Below, piece by piece: positions 1 through 11,737 of a DNA stretch of 64,000 bases. The position numbers and the translations under genes were made by a program. Numbering within the stretch: position 1 is the first letter of the stretch; each line of letters opens with the position of its first letter. This DNA comes from Welwitschia mirabilis (lineage: Eukaryota; Gnetophyta; Gnetopsida; Welwitschiales). The notes beneath the pieces were generated by a model. That model was not told where the DNA came from, ran no database searches, and saw only the letters and a list, made by a program, of their open reading frames with translations. Where the stretch lies: positions 239,422,284-239,486,283 of the forward strand of contig JBOZIK010000001.1 of NCBI GenBank assembly GCA_051453625.1, written 5' to 3'.

Positions 1-689
1 GCTTGGGATTTGTGAAAAAGATTCACTTGTGGGATTCATCATCATAGGTTGTAATTGAAAATTTAATTTAAGAAATTCCACAATTACTACCAAAGAAAAA
101 GGCATGTTACAAAACAACCTATTTTAGAGGCATATAGGATAGGGCACAAAGGAGATAAACTTCAACATGTCATCATCAAATTCGAAAATGCACAAGCCAG
201 CAAGGAAGGGGTGAAAAAAAGAGACAATCAAAGCAACCTTAAATGAGCCCAAAAAAAGATAAATGAACATCTTAAATGAAAGGAGCTTGCAATCAAAAAA
301 GAAAAAAAAACCAGAAGAGCAGAAAAACGAAAAAAAAGCCAAAGAATTGGGGAAAAAAGGAGGAAAGGAAAAAATTGCTTATTTGAATACAAAATATATT
401 GTAATTATTAAAGATCAAACAAAATAAGGTCTCTGGCCTTTGCACTGTGGATTTTTAAATATTGATGGCTTTGTAGCAAATAAGATTCTTAGCCTTTGTA
501 GCATTTCTTTCTTGAATAGGTATAATATTTTCTGCATTACAAAGCCTTCGTAGGAATACAGAGCTATCACCCTTATGAGTTCTTCGTTTTAATGTTACTT
601 CTTTTCCTCATTAAAGCACAAGACGAGGTAAACCGTCTAGAGGTTTCATTGTTTAAACTTGCAATAGCTTACTTAAACAAAAATTACAA
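1..689. other. intergenic, no gene recognised
   Basis: AT-rich sequence with A-rich purine runs around 285-380. Short open frames here are lysine/phenylalanine-rich artefacts of the poly-purine stretch. I see no splice-linked exons and no transposon protein motif. Confidence 0.5.
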
Positions 690-1027
690 AGACAAATCAG
701 AACAATTAGTATGTTTGGCTTAAAATCACGCAACAGAAAGTTTCTTTGTATTTGTCTTTTGGTTATATTGCTCAGACAGAAGCTACTCTATACAAGAGAA
801 AAGCCATTCCACAAGACTATCCATTTCAGCATCTAAGTAGTAAATACAAATATTTCTAAGACAAATGAGAAAAATTTGTATGTTTGGCTTAAAATCATGC
901 AACAAAAAGTTTCTTTGTATTTACCTTTTGGTTATATTGCTCAGATAGAAGCTACTCTATACCAGACAAAAGGCATTCCACAAGACTATCCATTGCAGTA
1001 TCTAAGTAGTAAATAGAAATATTTCTA
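690..1027. repeat. 169-bp tandem duplication
   Basis: Two adjacent copies of about 169 bp (690-858 and 859-1027) share long near-identical blocks, for example ATGTTTGGCTTAAAATCA and GGTTATATTGCTCAGA. They differ by scattered substitutions. No coding potential is seen in the unit. Confidence 0.85.
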
Positions 1028-1799
1028 ATTTCTCGTAGTTAAGAAAAATCTCAATTTGTAGATACTTCAATGTTAGAATTAGGTCTGAAAAGGTCCAAAT
1101 CAATTATCAACTAGGACTCTCAAGGATTCATAGATTGCCAAAAGGGCATTGAGTGAGATAGATCTTCTCAAGATAGTCTTAAATTACAAATGAAACAATT
1201 ATTAGAATGCAAATAACAATTAGATCTAGTTTTAAATGGAATGAAAAAAATTCTTAGACTCTAATGTGTTTACTTTTACAAGTCATCAAGGGTGTCTAAG
1301 TATTGATTTCTTAGTCACTCATCCATTATGTCTACCAAGTATTTGAGATTCTAAAGTAGGCAGAAATTTAGGCGAATCTTCCCATCAACTTCTTCATTTT
1401 ATTAATTCAATAGATTTTCATCCTTGCCAATAGCCAAAAAAAAAAAGTTTTTATGTCAAATAACCAAAGAAAGAAGAAGATTTCTAACTCAGAGTTCGAA
1501 AAGATAGGACTTTTCCAAATCTTTTGGAAATTTTATTGCCTACTATTTGACATGTATCTAAGGGACGTAGTATGTTGGGGGGAAAAAACAGCGGTTCGAT
1601 GATTGCAAAGAAGTAAGGATGGTTCTTAAGTACCAAAAAAGAACTAACAGAAAAAATTAAATCCTATAAGAATCTATCTCCAATAAAAACAAATAACTTA
1701 TCACAGAAAGATGGTCAAAATTGTTACATCTGCTTAGAAAAAGCCAAAAAAATTTAAAGTTCCTTTAAAATAAATAAAATATAGAATATAATCTTTCTT
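1028..1799. other. intergenic, nothing recognised
   Basis: No gene, repeat boundary or conserved motif could be recognised. It precedes the LINE-like stretch and might contain its decayed 5' part. Confidence 0.4.
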
Positions 1800-3240
1800 T
1801 CCGTGATATCCAAAGTTTTTATCAACAATTATTTAAAGATAACAATGGAATAGAACTTCTGAATCTTGATAGTAAATTATCCGTTTTGTGTAAGGGAACT
1901 TGTTAAGGAATCCAAAGATTGTCTTTAAGAAAGGAGACAAATATAAAAGTCTTGTATAGCAAAATGTTAAATTGGGATCGATATCTTGTTTGGCAAAAAG
2001 TTTGGAGAAAAAACTCAAACATGCATTAGAATTTGGATTAGAAAAAGAATGGTGTATTAACAACGCTATTATACTGTTTAAGAAGTGATATAAACCGGAA
2101 TTTGTAAAATTACAAATTGATTGTAATTAGCAATCTTTTTGCAAAAACTCCTAGGAACTATCATTAAACTAACGATTAGTAGATGGATAAAGGAATAATG
2201 AACTTCAAGCAATTTCTCAAGCAAGCATCTGACAATAGCATTTTACAATATATCATCTTATCACCTTGAAGCACTGTATTGATGAAGGCAAAAGTCCAAA
2301 TGAGAAGACATTCATTTGTCTTCCAGATTTCTCTAAAGCATTTGATTTGGTTATTAGAAATAGACTTTGGCAGCACATCTAGAATATTGAATCTCCAATA
2401 GCTTTATCGTCAGCAATTTAAAAGTTGTATAAAGAGATATGTATCCAGCTCACAAATATTGTTTGTTAAGAACATTAATGTTCTATAGTTTTATTAGTGT
2501 TAAGCAATGGTGTCCTCTCTCTCACTACACTGTTTGGAATTCTTATTAATGAATTAAAGGCTTAGATAAATGAAACTTCCCTTGATCATTCTAGACAAAT
2601 AGCAAACTATCAGATGAACCTCTTACTCCTTGTATTATGTTGCATTACTTTCTAAAGCAAAGTAAGGTTTACATCATATGCTACATATTTTGAATAAATT
2701 TTGCCATTACTCTAAAATGAAGATCAATCTTAAAAGCCTAAAGTCATGGTTTATGAGTCACATGATGCTATTTTTCCTTTTCAAAAAGGGGAGAAAAAGG
2801 TTAGAAGAGTTCCCTTCTATAAATACTTGGCACTGGAATGGTCTAATAATTATGAATGGAATAAGTGCATCACTCAAAGCATCATTGGAGATATGAAAGC
2901 CAAACAACTTTCTTGCGCTAAGATACAACCAACAATTCTGTATGGTTGTGTTGTTTAGAGCTTTAGATTAGCAGATAAACAAAATAAGCAAATAAAGGAA
3001 GCTCAATAACAATTCCTACTAGAAGAGTTTAAGGTAAACTACCAAACACTGTATAATATGATGCTTCTTCAAGCTAAATTGATATTTTGGAAGTAAAAGC
3101 TATTTGTCAATTTGTAGCTTATATCTATAATCCCTTAAATTCCATTGTTAATAAATTCTCTAAAAAGATGTTCCACATAAAGGTTGGTTTTATGAGGGAA
3201 AACTTTTGCTTCAAAAAATGAAACATTTCAAAAACAATTT
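1800..3240 (+). mobile_element. decayed LINE (non-LTR) reverse transcriptase relic
   Basis: Plus-strand translation in shifting frames gives the motif order of a non-LTR reverse transcriptase. A FSKAFDLVIRNRLWQHI stretch (about 2325-2380) fits the 'DFxKAFDxV' block. A decayed 'G(V)KQGCPLSPTLFGIxIDEL' block (about 2495-2560) ends in LFGILINELKA. A KVMVYESHDAIFPF stretch (about 2738-2780) fits the 'KTKVMVF' block, followed by FYKYLALEW. The frame is broken by several stops and frameshifts, and the YADD box could not be read. I therefore call it a pseudogenic fragment. The clade is uncertain. The 5' end (start given is approximate) and the 3' tail were not found. Confidence 0.6.
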
Positions 3241-5758
3241 TTTCATTGTGATCCTTAACAATTTCGAACAATTATAAAACACAGCAATTCAAAGGATTTG
3301 AGACGAGAGAAATAGAAAGAAGCAAGTTTATCTACACAAGGAGGCAATTCTACAAATGTTACTTATTTAAGCACTACTATTGCCCTTTGTCTATGGATTC
3401 AAATTAGTAGAACAAGAATGGGATCTCATTATTTCAAAATTGAAACATGTTAATTGTTTCAAATCCCTCAAGAAGAGTGGACATGTTGACTTTGTGACCA
3501 GAATGCTATTAAACATGAATATCGTCTCTCTCTTAAATGTCCTTCAACAAATAACATACAAAATGAATGGAACATCAAAGCTTATAATTTGGTTGAATTG
3601 TTTTAAATTTTACCCAAAACTCTAGGTAACTTTAAAACTGCAACCATGTAGGTTCATTCCATGTACATTTCTTTTGATCAACAAATTTATAGGGTCTTAT
3701 GGATGTAATAAAAAATTTAGTTTCAATTTCAAAATTTGTTGGCTTTGATAACTAAACTGATATTTTTGCCTAGAAAATGCTTGTTGATCGATATGTTCTA
3801 ATTAATATTTTGATAATATAAGGTGAATCAACTTTCTTATTGAATTCAACATAAAAGTAACATTTCTCAAAACAAGTTTGAACTATCATGTATTTTTACT
3901 TTTTCAAATTTATCATTGTTATTAATCCCTTTATAACCCATTTAAACCTAGTTAACTTTTCTTTATCAAATATCACATTGTGTCCATCAAGTCTATCAAA
4001 TCTAATATTGCTCTTAATTATGTTATACTTGTAGATCCCAAGTTTTATTACTTTTAGCATGCTAATTGTAAGAGCTATGTATCTTCTAGATCTGAAAAGT
4101 CTATACGCAAATACCATCCTAGATGTTGTTTCCATTATATTTTGAAGGGATGTTCCATAAGTGGGAACAATGTCATGCACCCTCCCTTCTTCTACTCCAC
4201 CATCTACATCTTTAACCCACATCCCTTCTTTTGTTTCCATATCCATATTGTGCACCTCTTCTCCCCTCAATCACCTTTCCAACTACAATAGGGCAACCTA
4301 GCGGATCTTTATAGGACACAAAAGCATGTGATCAAGGTGAATAGTTAACAGAGCCATGCAATAGTTCTTCCTGGCTTTCCTATTTTCAAATCTTCTTATT
4401 GACTTATACTCTTTTTTGCTCTTCATTAATATGTTCCTTGTTTATAGATTGATGTGCCCAGAAGACCACTTCCCATAAAGCTTTTCCATGTTCCTACTAA
4501 AATGGATGATTTACAATATCAAAAACATCCTATATTCTTACAAAAGCAAGGCTTATTACTATAATTACTCTAACAAATATTTCATTTTTGGAGGTAGATG
4601 TTTCACAAGAATTATAAGTCTTCTTCATGTCTTGAGAATGCAACATCAAATGAGAAAAATTATAGGAAACTAGTCCATGTCAGCCTTACCCAATGAGCTC
4701 AATCCTTGTTACATTGCTAATCCTTGAGTATTGAGGTCCACCTCCTAATATGTAGGGAGCCCCAAACCCCAATGTAAACTGCAAGCATCGATGGGACAAA
4801 CCCTAGCCTTGGGCTCGCTTCATAGTGGATTGACCCAAAGCATTCGAAAGACATTCCGAAATTTTACCAGTTAGTTTCTAAATACACCAAGGACACTTCT
4901 TCAAACAATAATTTCTTAAAATGATATATAACTCATGCTCATCCTCGTAAATAACTAGTGTTTTCAAGAGAAGCCTTAGCTCACTCTTACCTCTTACAAA
5001 GTGGGGCTACCTTTTCCATCATCTCTTCCTTTGAAGTTAAGTAAATTTATTAGCCTCTAAGCCAAACCTTTGGGAGTCCTCAGCATGTACAACTATAGGT
5101 CTAACCCTTAGAATACACTTATAGTCCATGGTGCCCTTCGGCTTGTGGACTCCAAACCCACTCAAACTTGTCCCAAGATACCATCCTATATTCATATTGA
5201 ATCACTTATTAGCAAGGAGGCAACCTTGTTTAGACCACACACTTGGAAGATGTTCCGAAAATACTCCATACCATTAAGTTCCCCATGTTGTCAAGGACAT
5301 GTTCTTGGCATCACAAACGAGCCTTTTAAAAGGATAATAATGCTTACACTATTATCATTACGTGATCAACACCTCATTCCAATCAACACACTAATGCTCT
5401 CTCATAAAATGTACTGACCTTCTACCATAGCTCTTCCAATAAACTTGTTATATACTTAATCACCACCTTAAAATGCATTATAAGGTTATTAACACATAGA
5501 AGCACACAAATATTATCTATTTAAGTTATTAGGTACTCATATGGTTTCATTCTTCATGTACTTACATATATCTTCATCTAGTTTTCAAATATTTTTGTCA
5601 ACTTATTTTACACAATAAGCATTATAAAGGTATGCATGTTGTCACGATAAATTAGGACACTTATACCCTAGCTAAAGGACAAGGATGTCATTTACTACAA
5701 ATAGATATATACTCCATGAGTAGTTACAAGTCCATTACTATTCAGTGTAAAGAAGTGG
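3241..5758. other. gene-free stretch, origin unclear
   Basis: No recognisable gene. A 124-codon minus-strand open frame at 3896-4270 has no match I recognise. The 4640-5450 part is less AT-rich and could be an old LTR or other repeat, but no termini, PBS or PPT were found. Confidence 0.35.
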
Positions 5759-6072
5759 TGCGATGCCAATTTGTAGGAATTTGATGGTGTATTTGGAGTA
5801 CTTTTGCAGGACATTTATACAGGTTTAGATGCAATNNNNNNNNNNNNNNNNNNNNNNNNNNNNNNNNNNNNNNNNNNNNNNNNNNNNNNNNNNNNNNNNN
5901 NNNNNNNNNNNNNNNNNNNNNNNNNNNNNNNNNNNCTCTGAGCCTAGTGCCTTCGTTGGGATTATGACATTCAGGTGAACTCCCGTCTATACTAGCGTGT
6001 GTTTTTGTGCAAGTTATATTATTTAGAGGTTTACCTAAGGACTTCAAGATTGCATAGATTCACACCACAACA
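5759..6072 (+). mobile_element. gypsy LTR, probably solo, centre lost in a gap
   Basis: The left end (5759-5835, starting TGCGATGCC) matches the start of the LTRs at 44799 and 54280, including a shared GAGTACTTTTGCAGGACATT-like block. The right end (5936-6072, ending CACCACAACA) matches the ends of the same LTRs. AGAAGTG occurs just outside both ends (5751-5757 and 6073-6079), consistent with a target-site duplication of 5-7 bp. Only about 214 bp of an LTR of 1.2-1.3 kb is visible; the rest is in the 100-N gap. Because 100 N usually means unknown length, a full element could be hidden there. The copy keeps several CpGs that the nested gypsy copies have lost, so it is probably younger. Confidence 0.75.
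5836..5935. other. assembly gap (100 N)
   Basis: Exactly 100 N, the conventional size for a gap of unknown length. It sits inside a gypsy LTR, as expected when a repeat breaks an assembly. Confidence 0.95.
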
Positions 6073-6879
6073 AGAAGTGAGCAAGTTAATTTAATACTAC
6101 TAGAACTTTTGGAAAAGGCATGAGAGTAATTCTTCATGGACAGCAATCTTATACATTTTTGGAGGTAGTAATGATTACCTGGATTTTTCTCTTTATTGAT
6201 ATAAAAGCCATCTACAAGACTTGAAACAGATAAAGTCACTTGTTTCAAGAAAGATAATGCTCACACACATCAATCTAGTATATCTAAAAATGACGAATAT
6301 CATCCCAAGAATCTTAAACATAATATTTCGAAAACTATGAGGGCATGAAATTTCACTTGAAGCTAAACTCATATAGCTAAAGGCTCTAGCATAAAGATAA
6401 GCTTTTTCATTATGTCCATATGGGTTGTTAGGGTGCTTTACTTTAAAGTATATTTAATCACATGGAATCCAATTATCACATAAGTGCACCAAATTTGCCC
6501 TTCGCAGTTCTTTTTACTCTCTATTTTTTGTTCGTTGGGATTTATTTCACCTAATTTTGGAGATGTTGCCCTTTTTAAATAACTAGCGGAAAGGACAGTG
6601 CCATCTACAATAAAGTTTTTCACAAAATTATACATAGTTGAAAATTTTATACCTTTCTGTATTAATGAGAGCTAGTATGCATAATGAAGGGTAAATCTAT
6701 TCTAACAGAGACATTTGACAAGCATACTTATGAACTATGATAAGATCAAAGTGGAGGACTTGTGTATCAATGGGATCTTAAATCATTTATAAAAAGACAT
6801 CATGCAAAACCAAATTTTATTACTATTAATGAATCGAATAGAATGGACTAAAAGGTTGTGGTAATTATTTGATGTTGTC

Positions 6880-7445
6880 TGGATCATTCCATTCTTACAA
6901 ACATGTAGAATGAAACATCTGTAGCATAAATTGGAAGTGCTCTCTAAAGCAAAGACTATGACAAATGTATGTTCTTGCATAAAAAACTCTCTAACTTGAA
7001 ACTAGAGGGAAATGAATCCAACCGTCTATCTCAAGCACTTCAACATTATTGTCTCTAGGATGGCCACAATTGAGATCAACATCTCTAATGAGGATAAGGT
7101 TATGGCATCTATGAGTTTATTACTTGAGCCTTAGGACAATCTAGTGAAAAATTTAAGTAGCAGTACCTTGTGCACCCTGGATTTTGACAAAGTTGTAGGC
7201 ATTGTTTTGCCTCAAGACCTTAGACATTTAGCAAACAAGGATAATTCGTCAAATATTAAGGCTTTCTAGGCCATTAAGAAACAAGGAGCATGGAGACTGA
7301 AATGCCCATAGTAGAACAAGAATTAGACATGTGATGCAAAACTGCTCCCCACTCAAGCATAATGATGCTGCTTCAAAGCCAAATCCTCTGGAGAGGTTGG
7401 CTTTATGAAGGAAGAATATAATGCACTTTGATATTGCTTAAATAG
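6880..7445 (+). pseudogene. copia gag (Retrotran_gag_2/UBN2-type) fragment
   Basis: Plus-strand translation gives HFNIIVSRMATIEINISNED, then KVMASMSLLLEP, then LSSSTLCTLDFDKVVGIVLP. This follows the familiar order of plant copia gag polyproteins ('F..IVSRLA..I.I.DEDKV..LMSLLPESWDNLV' then 'LDFDKVVG.LL.EE.RR'). The fragment is broken by stop codons in place of Trp and Glu codons, and the nucleocapsid zinc knuckle could not be read. The gag protein would form virus-like particles in an active element; this copy cannot. Confidence 0.7.
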
Positions 7446-7828
7446 GTTATGGCTTTTCTCTTAGGGCCACAACTAAAAAGTAGGATTGAATAGATTTTTG
7501 TGTTCAATTATGATGGTACTGTTTTTGTGCTAGGCTAGCTATTTTTTGGATTTGTTAATAGTTTACAAGACCATATCCATAGACATTTGTGGGATGTTTT
7601 TTGTAGCAACCACATTAATGTTCTCCTATGTGTTTCTTGGATTAAGAAGGTTGTGTCATATGAGACCCTTTATACAGAGATGCTCCTCACACGACGATGC
7701 ATCACTCGATGCTTCTTTTGCATGCTCCAATCCATGCTTATTAGCAATGAATAGAAGATTTAGAGTGATGATGGTGTTCTAACATGGATTTCGTCATTTT
7801 GTTTGAGAAAGCAACGTAGATTTGTCTT

Positions 7829-7840
7829 CAAGAGGGAGAT
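7829..7840 (+). other. polypurine tract of the copia relic
   Basis: Purine-rich AGAGGGAGAT immediately followed by TGTCAAGAG, the presumed 3' LTR start at 7841. This PPT/LTR arrangement is characteristic of plant copia elements. Confidence 0.5.
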
Positions 7841-8400
7841 TGTCAAGAGATTGGTGAAGCGAAATGTATACTTTTATGCCTTCCCTTGCTTATTTGAAAC
7901 TTGTAAGTCCTTTCATGTTATAAAGATAGAGCTTTTTAGTTGTCACTTCAGCTTGTTAGGGTGTTTTATTTTAAAGTATATTTAAGGGCATATGACATAA
8001 AATACATTTGTGGTTCCTATTATAATCATGTCTACATAAACCCAATATCAGGTTTGTTATGGTAGAAGGTGTGAGAATGAAAGTGATTAGCCTCCACTAT
8101 AACCGTTATTGTTTGGAAACCCTAGCTTCTACTGTTGCCCTTGGCATGTAGTCTTCATTGTTTGATTGAAGATCATTATCTGTGCTGCTGTCCTATAATT
8201 TCTCTTGTTTTTCTTTTCTCCATCTCTGTGTTACTATTTCTCTGTTGATTATTTGTTGATTGCAAATCATTCTAATCTGCTTTTGCCGTATATTTTTATA
8301 ACAAGAAAGGCATACAAATCTCAAATTGTTACTGGCACTATTCAATAACTTTCCTACTCTCGTATTCTGATACAAAAAGGAAGAAAAGAAAAAGAGAGGA

Positions 8401-9078
8401 AAAAAAGATTATTAAATGAAACCAGAGTATTTGCAAATACAGATGAATCAAGATTGCAACAAGTTAGCATGGTAAAAGAAAACTAAATGCTAGGAATACA
8501 AATAAACACTAGAACAATCCCGAATGACTCACAAGCGTGCCTCGTACAATAAGGGAAAACAATAGATTCCAAGAGAAGACAAAACTCATTGTAGCAGTAG
8601 TCACAAAAGAAAAGCCAATGTGAAAAAATATAAGGTGGTCAATGTAGATATGTCTAATGAAGGTGGATATAAATAATATTAGCTGATAGAGCTTGGCATT
8701 TAAACCCCCAAAAAAAAAAAGTCCTATCTAATAAGAGCCGTGATAAAATACAAGATGCAAACAAAATGAATATATCCACACTTCCGAAGTTTATTTGAAT
8801 ATTTGTGTCATTACAAAGCAAGCATATACACAGTTGAAAATTTTGCTACATCTGTGACATTGAATAAAAAATGTAGACAATGTAATTCCTTACTATCCTT
8901 TGTGCATTATTTCAGTGCAATGTCAATGGTGTTAAACTTTGTTACAATGGTGCTAAACGCCCTTTGCATGGCTAAGTTGAACCAGACATTGAAAAGTTTA
9001 TATAAGACTAGAATGCTTATAAGAACGTGGATTTTGCCACTATTAGTTTCTATTACAGTCAATGGCAAGAATTCATAC
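8401..9078. other. probable intron of the DUF547 gene
   Basis: Exon 10 of the minus-strand gene ends at 9079 with a donor (GTATGA), so transcription should continue into this stretch. I could not find the next expected DUF547 exon in it, or in 1-8400. The stretch is AT-rich with no recognisable coding block. Confidence 0.45.
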
Positions 9079-11702
9079 CGCTGGAGAAGAATGGACTCCA
9101 GAGCTAAGGGCAAAAGTTGCAAGAGGCTCAATACGATCCATTGCAAATTGACTTTGTTCCTCTGAGAGTTTGAATTTATGGAGAGCTAAAAGTAAGGCCT
9201 GAGAAACATGTGAACAAACTTATTAGTGATTTTCAGACGATGGCAGCCCAGGGATGTATACAGATTACAGATTGAATCACCCAGTAACATACTATTTGTG
9301 GTCGATGCATAGGTGGCTTCATTTTCAGAATAACGTATTCAATGGAAACAGCATTAAATGAATGACCCCCAACAGTATAAGCTGCCTGTTGTACATATGT
9401 ACCATTTCAAAATCTGCTCTTTGTAATTCATTTTAAGAAAGCACTAGAATTGCCAAAAGTGAATCTATTATGATACCCTCAAACCTTTTGCATTAGTGCA
9501 AAAAGCTTCAAATCACTCTTAGGAACTCCATATGCAAGGTATGCCTGAGAACATAATCAATCACAATCTAATCAGGGAGAAAACAACTGGAGAAAAAAAC
9601 TAAAAAAGTATTGCTGCCAAGCATAACCAAGATGATGAAAGGCAAAATATATCCTTTCCGTCAGTTTCATGACCTTTTACAGAAATAATAATTATCAAAT
9701 AAGAGGCTTGCTTTTGAAAATGCATAAACACCAACTACTGCATACATGCATCATTAAAGCATTGTAGATATTGATCCAGAATGCAAGCCTTTGATCATGA
9801 GTCATGCAGCCAGGATTCACTTTCGCTAGTTGTTCAACCAGTAATCTACAGAAAACAGTTTAACCAGAATAAGCATGCCAGATATGAAGGTTACTTTTTC
9901 CTATCACTTGGGAAGAAAATGATCTTTATTTCACTAATCTATTGAGCAGTAATGCAGTCATCTCTGTAAGTAGAAAGGACAAAGAAAAGGCAAGATTGCC
10001 AAGATGTTTAGGAAAGCAAAAAGGAAAACATTGCAACCTAAATCTGCGCAGTGCATCAGCAGCATATTCAAGTTGTTCTTTCCCTACTGACATCCATGAA
10101 ATTTCAATTGCTGAACTGTACCTTCCAATATCTGCCCAGTGCAGCTTCCCACGGGAATTATAAGGATCAAAAGTGTTATCAGACCCTATAACACCCTCTT
10201 TGAATTGGATGTCCACAGAGGGGCTTTTAACAAATGAGAAAATAGATGATGACTCTGAAAAGGAAGAAGAAGAAGCAGTGGTGGTGTTTCCTAGAGGAGA
10301 TCTAGGAGAGTGAATCTTTGAGCTGGGTAAAAATTTGCTGGAAGCCATCTCAGGATCTCCAAGATGGATGAAGATGTCTCTCATGCACCTTACCATCTCT
10401 TCAGATAGTTGGTTTGGTTTCTGCCAGAAGCTCATATATTTCTTTTCCGAATAACTTCTTTGGTGTGTATGAAACATCTCAAAATTATCAAATGAAGTAT
10501 TTCCATGACTCTTTCTTATCCTCTTCGACACTCCTGCGTCCTGGAAAGCAAAACAAATGGAATTCAGTAGAATAGTGGCTCTCAAGATTCCAAAGTCAGG
10601 CTACATTCGGTAGTAAACAAATAATATTATTTCTCCTTGAAAACGAAAGCAAAATAGGAACGCACATTTTCGCATCTCCTGAGAGGTACAAGTAGACAGA
10701 AATTTGTAATACTTTCGTTTTACGGATATAGAATGAACAAACGAACAGGCAAAACAACATGCAACGACCTCTAAATTTATCCAATGAGAACAATGCAGGA
10801 ATGTATTTCCTTCACCTGGGATGTATAGATTTTTGGATTCCTGAAAGTTGTCGGTTCACGATACGAATCAACTGTGGATTTCGCCTTTGGCATAACATTG
10901 CTGGCCGAGAGGGAACGAATAGAACTGGATTCCTGTTGATGAAAACAGAAACTAATTTAATTCTCCGAAGCATGAACATAATCAAATTTAGCAAGATCTA
11001 TCACTCATCAGAAAGACAATGCAGAGCTCTTGCGACAGTGTTGACAGCTTCATGTTTAAGAAAAAAAAAAATCAATTACATTAATCAGTGAACGCGCTAA
11101 AGGATCCTCTACTTGAATATTGAGTGGTGAAAATTCTTTGTTCTTTAATCCCTCAGAAGAGGATAATGACGCTGACGATCGAAGTAACGGTGACTGATTT
11201 GACCTGTACTCTAGAAGTCGCCGTTCATTACGTTCTTGACTTAGCTGGTAATGCAAAAAAACAGTTTCCTCTTCAAGCTTTGATATTGTCACCTCAAGCG
11301 AGGTGATGCTTCCTAACAGCTCACGAATCTAAAATATCAGAAAGAAATTATCTTCAGACACAATTATTAAAGGACGGTTGTTTCTTCCAGTGAATAAGTT
11401 AAGAAAGCAAGTTTATTGTTGGTACAAACAAACGATAAAAATTCCATAGAAATCAAGTAGCGGGTTCGAAAGATTACTTCTAGTGGCATATGTGAGCGTA
11501 AATGAGACAAAGTTTGAGGCTGCTGATGTAGAGTTTTTTCTAACAATGTATGCAATTCTACTTCTTCCTGTAGTTGTTGTTCCAGCTTTTTAACCTGAAA
11601 TTAATATCAATAAGAGAAGCGTAAATTTGAAGTCGGTTCTCGTAAATTTGAACTCGGTTTAATAAACACAAAAAAAGCAGGGGCTGGAGAAGGGGAGCAG
11701 AG

Positions 11703-11737
<35 letters not shown>

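Larger units (their letters stand above)
6300..8400 (+). mobile_element. decayed copia retrotransposon relic, gag only
   Basis: Two related segments, 6391-6458 and 7921-7985, share TAAAGAT-AGCTTTTT and GTTAGGGTG-TTTA-TTTAAAGTATATTTAA. They look like parts of a left and a right LTR. A purine tract at 7829-7840 (ending AGAGGGAGAT) is followed directly by TGTCAAGAG at 7841, the usual copia PPT/3' LTR junction. Between them is a gag fragment but no protease, integrase or reverse transcriptase. The left LTR is shortened and no PBS was recognised. Outer limits are approximate. It may be a deletion derivative or a gag-only non-autonomous element. Confidence 0.55.

Noticed and set aside
3896-4270. 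124-codon minus-strand open frame beginning MRGEEVHNMDMETKEGMW
   Set aside because: No recognisable domain, no splice-linked neighbours, and sequence beyond it is full of stops. Possibly a transposon remnant, not annotated as a gene.
8790-8900. A last DUF547 exon after an acceptor-like CAATGTCACAG on the minus strand
   Set aside because: The downstream frames do not resemble the expected C-terminal sequence and close quickly.
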